DNA of 22,381 nucleotides, taken from IMG/VR virus record IMGVR_UViG_3300037508_001087, positions 1-22,381 of that record; one strand, written 5' to 3'. Position 1 is the stretch's first letter. The number at the start of each line of letters is the position of its first letter. Source of the stretch: a virus. The notes under the pieces were generated by a model that saw only the letters and a list, made by a program, of their open reading frames with translations, searched no databases and had not been told where the DNA came from. This document shows positions 15,149 through 21,611 of the stretch, one piece after another. Position numbers and translations under genes: made by a program.

Positions 15149-16357
15149 ATGAGCAGACCTAATTTGATTTCAGGAGACGTTTGGGAACCTTCTTTAGCGA
15201 ACGCGGCAGGTTTTCCTATTTTAGACGGATCGGACGAATACGGCCACGGTCCAAAAGTAATAGACGATTGGTTAGACGATGGCAGCGATCAAATTAAATC
15301 TCGTTTTTACGATTGGCGCAACCGTCTTCGAGTAACCGTAACTAGCGGTCTAACTGTAGGTTGGAACTCTACTTCAGTTATTACGACTACTGGTAACACC
15401 GTATCGATCGCTGCTGGTACTCTTACCCTTCCTAATAATACTACAGGATTTATATTCGTAAATTCTGAAGGCGTTATAGTGCAATCTTCGAGCTATCCGC
15501 AAATAGGGATTATTCTTTCCCGATTTATCACTAACGCCGGTGTAACCACCTTAAACGATCTGCGATTTCAAAGTATAGACGCGATCGCTCCTTTAGCTAT
15601 ACCTACTAGCTCTACGTTTGCTATTGGCGATCTAAAAGTTAGCGCTAGAGTAAATCCTCCTACAGGATGGTTGCTTTGTGACGGGTCTAGTTATAGTACC
15701 GGAACTTATCCTGAATTATTTAGCGCTATAGGAACTACCTATAACCTACCGGGTGACGCTGGCGGTACGTTTAGACTACCTAATCTAGTAGGACGCGTTA
15801 TTGTGGCTGCTGGTAGCGGTACAGGGCTTACTCCTAGAACCGTAGGAGAATTAATAGGTTCCGAGACTGCTACGTTATCGATCGCTAATATTCCGTCTCA
15901 CTCTCACGGCGTATCTCAATCGCCTCACACGCACTCTATTACGACTTCGCCCCACTCGCACGGTGTTAGCGATCCAGGACACAATCATAGTTTTTCTCCT
16001 GTACCGCACTCGCACGGAATAAACGATCCAGGGCACAACCATACTAACGTAACCTATAGGCAGGTAGTTGTCCAAGGTTTAGCCGCGAATACTGGAGGTG
16101 CGGAATTATCGGCTGCTGCCAATAGCGGTCTAAACGTGGGTATTTTCCCAAATACTACTAATATAAGTATCCAAGCTAATAACGCTGGCGGAACTATCGG
16201 TGGTGCTGGGACAGGCATAAGTATACAAACCTCGACTATTAACGCTTCTGCTAGTGGCTCTACTGCGAATATCCAAGTTAATAATACTGGAGATAACCAA
16301 CCGTTTTCTATAACACAACCAGCGATCGTCCTTAATTACTTTATTAGGGCTAGTTAA
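15149..16357 (+). CDS. Tail-collar-domain fibre with six periodic HxH motifs
   Basis: A 402-residue protein. Residues about 158-222 form a phage tail collar domain: GDLKVSARVNPPTGWLLCDG, Y-ELFSAIG, FRLPNLVGRV. After it, residues 251-298 hold six HxH motifs starting at 251, 260, 269, 278, 287 and 296, an exact 9-residue period. In trimeric fibres such as the T4 gp37 tip, HxH motifs from three chains coordinate iron along the axis, so up to six metal sites per trimer are predicted. The following Gly/Asn/Ser-rich part (about 300-385) and the end (ITQPAIVLNYFIRAS) match collar-protein C-termini. It is the last gene of the tail operon and stops before the terminator at 16421. Confidence 0.85.
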   Translation: MSRPNLISGDVWEPSLANAAGFPILDGSDEYGHGPKVIDDWLDDGSDQIKSRFYDWRNRLRVTVTSGLTVGWNSTSVITTTGNTVSIAAGTLTLPNNTTGFIFVNSEGVIVQSSSYPQIGIILSRFITNAGVTTLNDLRFQSIDAIAPLAIPTSSTFAIGDLKVSARVNPPTGWLLCDGSSYSTGTYPELFSAIGTTYNLPGDAGGTFRLPNLVGRVIVAAGSGTGLTPRTVGELIGSETATLSIANIPSHSHGVSQSPHTHSITTSPHSHGVSDPGHNHSFSPVPHSHGINDPGHNHTNVTYRQVVVQGLAANTGGAELSAAANSGLNVGIFPNTTNISIQANNAGGTIGGAGTGISIQTSTINASASGSTANIQVNNTGDNQPFSITQPAIVLNYFIRAS

Positions 16358-16360
16358 TGG

Positions 16361-16366
16361 TATAAT
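16361..16366 (+). promoter_or_regulatory. Isolated TATAAT (possible -10 element)
   Basis: A perfect TATAAT lies just after the last tail gene stop, about 60 bases before the terminator at 16421. No good -35 box is seen 16-19 bases upstream. If used, it would give an RNA of about 90 bases ending at the terminator. AT-rich stop-codon contexts make such boxes easily by chance. Confidence 0.2.
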
Positions 16367-16420
16367 AGTATACAAAACGCTTGTAGAGGCTTCTAGGGGC
16401 CTTAGAGAGTATATTTAAGG

Positions 16421-16461
16421 AAAACCCCCTTCAGGTTATATTGTACCTGAAGGGGGTTTTT
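16421..16461. terminator. Bidirectional intrinsic terminator between convergent operons
   Basis: Perfect inverted repeat: AAAACCCCCTTCAGGT (16421-16436) and its complement at 16445-16460, with an 8-base loop. Four A flank the left side and five T the right, so the hairpin can end both the plus-strand tail transcript and the minus-strand transcript from the diguanylate cyclase unit. The stretch 16358-16489 holds no supported gene. Confidence 0.93.
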
Positions 16462-16489
16462 CGTTCGTTGTAGGCGATTCTGGAAGGGG

Positions 16490-16666
16490 TTAATTCAGCT
16501 TATCGAAGATATTTTTAGCTTCGTAGTAGTTTTCGCTACTAAATACTAAACGACCCTTATTATAGACGTGATGACAGGGAGGTTCGCCTGCAAAATGTTC
16601 GTATTCGATTTTTGCGGTCTTGGTAGAAACTAAAATCCGACATTCGTAAGAGGAAGAAGTGTTCAT
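16490..16666 (-). CDS. Small 58-residue protein of unknown function
   Basis: ATG at 16666-16664 and TAA at 16492-16490 enclose 58 codons. The ribosome site GGAG lies 8 bases before the ATG. The product begins MNTSSSYECRILVSTKTAKI, has Cys9 and a Cys-His-His trio at 31-33, and ends in a helix-like NYYEAKNIFDKLN. No membrane segment or family is recognised. It is the last gene of the diguanylate cyclase unit, starting 18 bases after that gene's stop, so it is probably co-expressed with it. The good ribosome site, spacing and amino-acid composition make it more credible than a chance frame. Confidence 0.7.
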   Translation of the reverse strand: MNTSSSYECRILVSTKTAKIEYEHFAGEPPCHHVYNKGRLVFSSENYYEAKNIFDKLN

Positions 16667-16684
16667 CGTGGTTACTCCAGTAGG

Positions 16685-17245
16685 TTAATTGAATACTGCT
16701 TGATCGCGGCCAGAAGCTTTAGCTCGATAGAGGCGATTATCCGCTATCGTATAAAGCTCTTCGATATTAGGAGTTTCGTTGGTATCCGACACTCCAATAG
16801 ATACGGTTATATTCAATTGTCTTGCCACCTCGTTAACGAGGCTTACGATCCGTTGCGTTTGCTCTTTCCTCGTACTAGGAAGTACAATCGCAAACTCTTC
16901 GCCGCCTAAACGAAAAACTTTATCGCCCGCTCTTTCGATAGAACGAACTAGACCGTTACCCAAAGCCGAAAGTAGACGATCGCCAGCTTGGTGTCCGTGG
17001 CTATCGTTATACTTTTTGAAGAAGTCGATATCGATAATTAAAAGAGAAGCGGTACTGTTAGAGCGGTAAGCAATATTCAGTTGCTCTTTAATATACTGAT
17101 CAAAGAAGCGTCGATTGCCGCAGCCCGTTAAGCAGTCCACAAAAACTAACTTCCGTAGATTAGCGTTCTCTTCTTCGAGTCTAGAGATCTTACGTTTAAG
17201 AAACGATACGATTTCTATTTTATTATTCTTGATCGCGGTAACCAT
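16685..17245 (-). CDS. Stand-alone diguanylate cyclase (GGDEF)
   Basis: A 186-residue GGDEF protein. The start is the ATG at 17245, behind AGAGGAAAAAAACA; a longer frame from 17290 overlaps no ribosome site. After a short basic/coiled N-terminus (residues 7-32) come all conserved blocks: D37-CLTGCGNRR, DIDFFKKYNDSHGHQAGD from D72, the active loop GGEEF at 114-118, and SIGVS. The inhibitory I-site is present as R105-A-G-D108, five residues before GGEEF, as in PleD. It should make cyclic di-GMP from two GTP and be feedback inhibited. There is no sensor domain, so activity may be set by expression and dimerisation through the N-terminal coil. Cyclic di-GMP affects motility, aggregation and surface polysaccharide in cyanobacteria; which output matters here is unknown. 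Confidence 0.93.
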   Translation of the reverse strand: MVTAIKNNKIEIVSFLKRKISRLEEENANLRKLVFVDCLTGCGNRRFFDQYIKEQLNIAYRSNSTASLLIIDIDFFKKYNDSHGHQAGDRLLSALGNGLVRSIERAGDKVFRLGGEEFAIVLPSTRKEQTQRIVSLVNEVARQLNITVSIGVSDTNETPNIEELYTIADNRLYRAKASGRDQAVFN

Positions 17246-17274
17246 TGTTTTTTTCCTCTCGCGTGTGTAATTTT

Positions 17275-17652
17275 TCAAAACTGTGGCCAAGTTAAAAGGT
17301 CAGAATATTTTCCCGTTTCAGCACGGGTTAATTGGTTAAGTTTATTTTCGGAAAAGAAGGACACATCGTTATTATCCACCTCTAAAATATCGTGGAGATT
17401 ATCGAAGAACCAATTTCTAATTAAGTCTTTGTTGCGATCGCTCTGATATTTCGATAATAAATATCGTTTGACCTCAGCGCTGACACCAGACTTTTTTAGC
17501 TGCTGGTAATTCGGGTGGATATATTTAAGAAAGTTTAGTCGAACGGTTTCTTTAGAGACACCAAACTCTTTTCCTACTTCTAAAAGCGATTTACCCAAAA
17601 TATATTGGACAAATTGGCGCTTAACTAGATTGAGTTTCGTTTGGTTCGTCAC
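17275..17652 (-). CDS. Small helix-turn-helix DNA-binding protein
   Basis: A 125-residue protein starting at GTG 17652, with GAGG nine bases upstream. Residues about 20-46 form a helix-turn-helix of the kind seen in sigma region 4 or transposase/resolvase N-termini (LLEVGKEFGVSKETVRLNFL). The remainder is helical, with a Lys/Arg-rich middle (SAEVKRYLLSKYQSDRNKD) and an acidic stretch before the C-terminus; no second known domain is seen. It is first in a unit with the diguanylate cyclase (29 bases downstream) and is probably its regulator. Palindromic TATCTTTAAGATA and a repeat of it lie in the upstream region and are candidate binding sites. It could instead be a remnant of a mobile-element protein. 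Confidence 0.7.
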   Translation of the reverse strand: MTNQTKLNLVKRQFVQYILGKSLLEVGKEFGVSKETVRLNFLKYIHPNYQQLKKSGVSAEVKRYLLSKYQSDRNKDLIRNWFFDNLHDILEVDNNDVSFFSENKLNQLTRAETGKYSDLLTWPQF

Positions 17653-17673
17653 TGTATTCGACCTCGTTTCGTC

Positions 17674-17717
17674 TATATCTTTAAGATAGACGAGTTTAAT
17701 TCGTATATATCTTTAAG
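17674..17717. repeat. Repeated TATATCTTTAAG, one copy palindromic (candidate operator)
   Basis: TATATCTTTAAG occurs at 17674-17685 and at 17706-17717, 32 bases (about three helical turns) apart. The first copy extends to a 13-base palindrome, TATCTTTAAGATA, at 17676-17688. Both lie between the HTH gene start (17652) and the terminator at 17749-17778, where that gene's promoter must be. Binding by the HTH protein is an inference. Confidence 0.5.
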
Positions 17718-17748
17718 TAGCGATAGAGTCTACGATACCTAAGAATAT

Positions 17749-17778
17749 AAAAAAATAGAGCCGGGTTAGGGCTCTATT
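17749..17778 (-). terminator. Intrinsic terminator of the membrane-ATPase operon
   Basis: Read on the minus strand, AATAGAGCC (17778-17770) pairs perfectly with GGCTCTATT (17762-17754) around a 7-base loop and is followed by a run of T. It lies after the stop of the 58-residue membrane protein and before the separate HTH/diguanylate cyclase unit, so the two groups are likely separate transcripts. Confidence 0.9.
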
Positions 17779-17792
17779 GACGCGGAAGAGGA

Positions 17793-17969
17793 TTATTTAG
17801 AGGTTAGAGCGTTTCTTATCGTCAGACCCCAGATATAGGGATTAGATAGTACTGGATCGTATCCGGCTCCTAGAAGTCCGCTAACGAAAAGAAAAATTAG
17901 AACCGTACCTGATAGCTTAAACGTATTTTCGATAAAGCCATCTTTCCAAGGTTTGAAAAAGCCTTCCAT
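17793..17969 (-). CDS. Small single-pass membrane protein
   Basis: ATG at 17969-17967 and TAA at 17795-17793 give 58 residues. AGGAG lies nine bases before the start and overlaps the end of the ATPase gene, whose stop is 4 bases upstream, so it is tightly coupled to it. Residues 19-36 form one membrane helix (LSGTVLIFLFVSGLLGAG) between a short amphipathic N-terminus (MEGFFKPWKDGF) and a polar end. It is the last gene before the terminator. Small membrane proteins of this size act as subunits or regulators of membrane machines; coat-protein-like roles are possible, but the signal and charge pattern of filamentous phage coats is not seen. Confidence 0.75.
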   Translation of the reverse strand: MEGFFKPWKDGFIENTFKLSGTVLIFLFVSGLLGAGYDPVLSNPYIWGLTIRNALTSK

Positions 17970-17973
17970 CGTT

Positions 17974-19461
17974 TTAAGCTCCTAAAGAGATAGTGGTGTC
18001 AGATAGAGTTAGATAACCTTCGTCAACCAGTTTGGTTATATGGCTTATCCACGCATCTTTAGATCTGCTATCGATTACGCCTCCATTAAATAAAGTGGAT
18101 ACGAAAGCGGATTTAGAAGATAGAGAGGATAGTTTAAGTTCCTTAGCGTCGTCAAGTTCGTTAAAGAGCTTGCAGTAGGCGATCGCAGTAACAGCATTGG
18201 GTTTTTTGTTTTTCGCTGCTGACTTTACCGTTTCGGTATTATACTTAACGAGAAAATCAGCTACCTTACTATTAGTAGTAGGAGCGATCTCGTTTTCAGT
18301 AGTAGTAGGAACGGTAAAGGTAGAACCGCTAAGGGATTTTAGTTCGCCCTTATATTCGGGTAGAACGTCGTAATAGAGATCTTCGTTGTCACCTAACCAA
18401 AGCTGGAAATATCGGTTAGGATTATTGTTGATCTCTATTTTCTGGGATTCGTTCAACCTTAGACCACCAATCTTTTCGATAATAGTAGACCCCATATTAC
18501 GTTGCCGTTTTAGAGGTAGAACCAATCGAAAATTTTGCTGGATTATATCTAAATCCATTCCTAAAGGTCCAGCGTTTTTAGTTTGACCCAGAACTACAAC
18601 GTAGCAACCGATAGCAGCACCTTGGGTTGCTATTTCGATTTGAAGTCCAGCAATATCCTTAGCTAGATTCTTGATACCAGAACGATTAGCGTAAGTCTGA
18701 AGTTGAATAGCTTCGTCAAAAACGAACCATTCAGGCTCTAGATTAGGATCAGCGGCGTGGGCTGCTAGTTTATTACCCCAATCGGTAACTAACTTTTGGA
18801 GCTGTGCAGCTTTTTGATCGGTGTTCCCACTAATTAGAACACCATTCCAATTAGTAGGGATTAGATCGGTAGCTTTAGTGGACACGTAATTAACGCGATC
18901 GTAGCCGTCTAGAAGGACTCGTAAGGCGTTAGTTTTGCCTTCCCGAGTACCGGCCATCAGAATAAAGTGGGGCGCGTCAGAATCGATTTCAATAGCCTTA
19001 CGGGGAATAACCTCGTTACTATTAAGAACGATCGCTCCTTCAGTAGTAGTAACGGGTTCAGCTTTAGCAGCGATTGTTTTGATATTATCGTCCACTAAAG
19101 CGTAACGCTCTTCGTAGGCGATTTTTTTTAGATCTCCTTTATTGTCCCAGATTTTTCTGGCTATATCTAACTGTTCGTCTTGGCCTTTTAAGGCGTGAGC
19201 GATAGGCGTAAAGTTAGTAGTAGACCGAACTTCTTTCGCCTTACGCTGATAGGTTATATCGTTTTGGAGGCAGTAAGCGATACCAGCGGCGATACCCAAT
19301 ACGCCGATAAAAGGTCCACCAAAAAGAGATATACCACCAGCTAGAATCAACGTGGGTACAACAGCAGAAGAGTGATTTAGGTATTTATCGGCTAAAGCTA
19401 ATTCGGCTGTAGTTCTAACAGCTTGGATCGCTTCGGCTCGTAGTTCTAAAGAAGTGGACAT
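17974..19461 (-). CDS. Membrane-anchored FtsK/HerA-like P-loop ATPase
   Basis: A 495-residue protein starting at ATG 19461 behind a very strong AGGAGG. A hydrophobic hairpin at about residues 32-66 likely anchors it in the inner membrane. The ATPase domain follows: Walker A with Lys at 176 (AGTREGKT, residues 170-177), Walker B FVFDE at 246-250, and a sensor strand YVVVLGQTK near 287-295 with Gln293, as in FtsK/HerA/TraD-type motors. A conserved-looking basic part (LPLKRQRNMG, from 315) could hold an arginine finger. The last 60 residues look like a winged helix. The layout suggests a hexameric motor at the membrane that moves DNA or protein, similar in type to FtsK, conjugative coupling proteins or filamentous phage Zot/pI. 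It has no relaxase or coat gene beside it, so which cargo is moved is unknown. Confidence 0.75.
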   Translation of the reverse strand: MSTSLELRAEAIQAVRTTAELALADKYLNHSSAVVPTLILAGGISLFGGPFIGVLGIAAGIAYCLQNDITYQRKAKEVRSTTNFTPIAHALKGQDEQLDIARKIWDNKGDLKKIAYEERYALVDDNIKTIAAKAEPVTTTEGAIVLNSNEVIPRKAIEIDSDAPHFILMAGTREGKTNALRVLLDGYDRVNYVSTKATDLIPTNWNGVLISGNTDQKAAQLQKLVTDWGNKLAAHAADPNLEPEWFVFDEAIQLQTYANRSGIKNLAKDIAGLQIEIATQGAAIGCYVVVLGQTKNAGPLGMDLDIIQQNFRLVLPLKRQRNMGSTIIEKIGGLRLNESQKIEINNNPNRYFQLWLGDNEDLYYDVLPEYKGELKSLSGSTFTVPTTTENEIAPTTNSKVADFLVKYNTETVKSAAKNKKPNAVTAIAYCKLFNELDDAKELKLSSLSSKSAFVSTLFNGGVIDSRSKDAWISHITKLVDEGYLTLSDTTISLGA

Positions 19462-19492
19462 TGTGTTTTTCCTCCTAGGGTAGTAGTAGTTA

Positions 19493-20161
19493 TTAACCTT
19501 TTAGACCGCGACGAATTAAATAGATATTGCGATCTATAAATTGCCACGCCCAGATAACGCCTTCTAAGGCGAACATCGTAATAAGCATTTGGACGACGTT
19601 ACCCCAATCGACACCAGCAAAATTCACGGTCATCAGAATCTCTTGGTATCCGTAACCGTCTTTTAGAGGAGGGAACACTTGAAGAAGGATTATCAGGTCG
19701 ATAACGTAAGAGATTGGTTGAATCCGTCTCCAAGTGTTGATAGGGGCTATATTGATCTTATTGAAACGATTTTTCAAAAATCGCATAAGATCGTCGTCGG
19801 AAGCTTCAATCGCTATTTGTGCTGCACCTTCCTTAGATTCTTGAGCCACCGCTGAAATTAGGATCTTTAATCCCAAGGGAGATCCAAGAAGCAAAGAAGG
19901 CATAACTTCACCGATTTGAACGATTGACCAGATAATAATTCCGGCGAATCTCGATGTGATAGTTAATAAAGTCCCAATCAAAGGAAGAGTAGCAACCCAA
20001 CCGTTTAGAGCGCCACTAAGATATCCGAGCGCCCAAATAGAGTAAGGTTCGATATTAGACGCGATAACGTAAAACAGACCACAAAGTAAAAGCCCCTTGA
20101 GTACCCAGAACAAAATAATAGGGGTGATTCCACCGTTGGGTTTCTTATAAGAAGCCGACAT
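19493..20161 (-). CDS. Polytopic membrane protein of unknown function
   Basis: A 222-residue protein with about five hydrophobic segments (roughly 12-34, 42-60, 70-93, 148-164 and 188-207) and a polar central loop (105-146) containing ASDDDLMRFLKNRFNKIN, which may face the ATPase in the cytoplasm. The C-terminus is basic (RNIYLIRRGLKG). The ATG overlaps the stop of the upstream gene (TAATG), so both are made together, and the ATPase gene follows after 31 bases. No family is recognised. Position and topology suggest it is the membrane channel or scaffold of the system driven by the downstream ATPase. Confidence 0.7.
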   Translation of the reverse strand: MSASYKKPNGGITPIILFWVLKGLLLCGLFYVIASNIEPYSIWALGYLSGALNGWVATLPLIGTLLTITSRFAGIIIWSIVQIGEVMPSLLLGSPLGLKILISAVAQESKEGAAQIAIEASDDDLMRFLKNRFNKINIAPINTWRRIQPISYVIDLIILLQVFPPLKDGYGYQEILMTVNFAGVDWGNVVQMLITMFALEGVIWAWQFIDRNIYLIRRGLKG

Positions 20162-20622
20162 TAGTTTGCCCTCCCGGATTCAATAGCTTGCTGAACTACG
20201 TTGCGATCGCCAGTAATACTGATATTTGAAGTTTTGCCGTCTTTAATAACGGCGGTTTCACCGTTAACAGTGCAGACGACAGTGTTATCGGCTAATGGTT
20301 GATTCGTGACAAGGTCCACAATAAGCATCCCCTCGTTAATAGAGATAGGACGATTAAACTCGTCTGCGCTAGTTACTAAACGGCAACCTTTCTGAAATCG
20401 AAGCTCTGCGTCAGCAGCGCTTTGATCTAGATGTCGTTGTAATTGATCACGTTCTACTTTTTCTCGGATGCTGATTTTATCGGTAGCAGCCAACTCTCTT
20501 CGAGTAGCCACGTTAGAAGGAGAAAAGTAGTTAATAGATCCGATAAAGATGGCAAAACCTAAAGCTCCAATCATTAAAGCTTTTTGGGGTTCGTCTTCGA
20601 TAAACTCGCGTAATCCGTGCAT
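20161..20622 (-). CDS. Single-pass membrane protein with periplasmic Cys pair
   Basis: A 153-residue protein starting at ATG 20622, preceded by AGGAG at a spacing of eight bases. A longer frame from GTG 20727 has no ribosome site and would run through the TGTGA repeats, so the shorter start is chosen. Residues 16-33 form one membrane helix after an acidic N-terminus; residues about 40-75 are charged and helical, probably a coiled coil; the rest is strand-rich with Cys80 and Cys117, possibly disulfide bonded in the periplasm. This topology is like bitopic assembly subunits that bridge the inner membrane to outer parts. No family is recognised. Confidence 0.7.
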   Translation of the reverse strand: MHGLREFIEDEPQKALMIGALGFAIFIGSINYFSPSNVATRRELAATDKISIREKVERDQLQRHLDQSAADAELRFQKGCRLVTSADEFNRPISINEGMLIVDLVTNQPLADNTVVCTVNGETAVIKDGKTSNISITGDRNVVQQAIESGRAN

Positions 20623-20790
20623 TGTGAAACTCCTAGAAAATAGTGTTTTTTTGGGTGTGAAAGGGCTGAAACCCTTGTGAACTCGTTGATTTTGTGAAAA
20701 AATCTGTGAAAAAGTGTGAAATTTCACAGATTATTTGTGAAAAAACTTGTGAAAAGGCTAAATCTGTGAAAGCCTTGTGACACAAGCGTT
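20623..20790. promoter_or_regulatory. Dense TGTGA array (iteron- or operator-like region)
   Basis: Ten direct copies of TGTGA begin at 20623, 20656, 20676, 20693, 20705, 20715, 20736, 20748, 20765 and 20776, mostly followed by A runs, plus one inverted copy at 20724. TGTGAAATTTCACA at 20715-20728 is a perfect palindrome. AATCTGTGAAA occurs at 20701-20711 and 20761-20771 and inverted at 20722-20732. The stretch is the leader of the downstream gene (start 20622) and begins right after the stop of the previous one. A CRP-type or plasmid-iteron-type binding region is suggested. Confidence 0.75.
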
Positions 20791-21396
20791 TTAGAGATTT
20801 AGTTCAATATCACCTCCTTCCTCGTTAGTATCAACTTTGGTGGTCACGCTAGGGGTCGATTGGGTACGTTTGGTGCCAGTTTTTTTGAAAAAGAGGTAAC
20901 CAGTAGTTCCTAAAATTGCTAAGCCTGCGATCAATAGAAGACCACTAAAAGAATTAGACGAGGCTGATTCTACGTTGGCTGTAAGGGGTTCAGAAGGTTC
21001 TTGAACAGTCGTTACAGTAATAGGCGTAGAACTGGTAGCGTTTACCTTATTAAGCACGTCTACGGTCCTTGTAAGAGGAGCTAGAGTAGTATCACCACCA
21101 GTAACGCAAACGCCAGCAGAACTAAGGGTTAAAACGCTTTCGCTACTAGAGGCTTTATGCGAACCTTCAAGTCTATAGACCTCTTCGTTTTGAAAAAGGA
21201 ATACAGTTTGACCTTCCGCAGTCCAAACCTCAGTAAGCTGATCGCACTTAGGACGAAAAGCAATATCAGGTCTAGAAGCGATAGGGAACGCTTGCTTAAC
21301 GTTGGTTACACCGTAATCACGGGCGGCTACGGTTTGATAAGCTGTCAGGGACTCTTTGGCTAGTTCGGTTAGAGAGGTTATAGAAGTGGTGTCCAT
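20791..21396 (-). CDS. Membrane protein with C-terminal anchor and extracytoplasmic Cys pair
   Basis: A 201-residue protein starting at ATG 21396, behind GAGGAAAAAACA. Residues 1-150 are soluble and strand-rich, with Cys51 and Cys97, followed by a Ser/Thr/Pro linker, one membrane helix at 151-170 (SGLLLIAGLAILGTTGYLFF) and a basic KKTGTKR tail. By the positive-inside rule the tail is cytoplasmic and the first 150 residues should be outside, yet this form has no signal peptide. The same frame is open upstream to 21648 and encodes a hydrophobic segment that could serve as one; a -1 frameshift in the preceding gene would supply it. Both a short and a fused product may exist. No family is recognised. 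Confidence 0.65.
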   Translation of the reverse strand: MDTTSITSLTELAKESLTAYQTVAARDYGVTNVKQAFPIASRPDIAFRPKCDQLTEVWTAEGQTVFLFQNEEVYRLEGSHKASSSESVLTLSSAGVCVTGGDTTLAPLTRTVDVLNKVNATSSTPITVTTVQEPSEPLTANVESASSNSFSGLLLIAGLAILGTTGYLFFKKTGTKRTQSTPSVTTKVDTNEEGGDIELNL

Positions 21397-21426
21397 TGTT
21401 TTTTCCTCGTTGTGAAAATTGTTTGG

Positions 21427-21527
21427 ACTACTGTGACGGGTTAAACTACTGTGACTACTGTGACGGGTTAAACTACTGTGATGAGGCGGTTTTTGCTCCT
21501 CTGTCACGGTATTCACAGTAGTCACAG
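21427..21527. repeat. 27-base tandem repeat and 15-base inverted repeat
   Basis: Bases 21427-21453 and 21454-21480 are identical 27-base units built on ACTACTGTG and GACGGGTTAA, followed by one more base of match. CTGTGACTACTGTGA at 21449-21463 is perfectly complementary to 21513-21527, a 15-bp inverted repeat with a 49-base spacer. TGTGA cores are shared with the array at 20623-20790. On the minus strand the duplicated unit keeps the reading frame and codes for HSSLTRHSS twice. Confidence 0.85.
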
Positions 21528-21611
21528 TGTCGTATTTTTGGGGATTTTGTGAACATCGCGACAAAACGGTTGCCGAGGCCCCAGCCAAGATGACTAGGGC
21601 CAAAGCAATAA

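Noticed and set aside
15899-16042. 27-base periodicity considered as a non-coding repeat
   Set aside because: Only the His codons and a few Pro/Gly codons are kept in register; the period reflects the protein HxH motifs.
1-16357. Headless extracellular or thylakoid-anchored contractile injection system
   Set aside because: There is one sheath gene, a phage-type chaperone frameshift, tail-terminator-like genes and P2-like fibre order, and no AAA+ ATPase or toxin genes in the tail cluster. A phage tail fits better, although the hub adaptor at 5882 is injection-system-like.
16700-17069. Two plus-strand frames opposite the diguanylate cyclase
   Set aside because: They are antisense shadows; the minus strand holds all conserved GGDEF blocks.
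17793-19461. Inovirus (filamentous phage) genome embedded in the window
   Set aside because: The ATPase and small membrane proteins are reminiscent, but there is no clear coat protein with signal peptide, no replication initiator and no secretin or adsorption protein in the available sequence.
20623-20727. GTG start at 20727 for the 153-residue membrane protein
   Set aside because: It has no ribosome site and the added residues come from the TGTGA repeat DNA; ATG at 20622 has AGGAG and directly precedes a normal N-in membrane protein.
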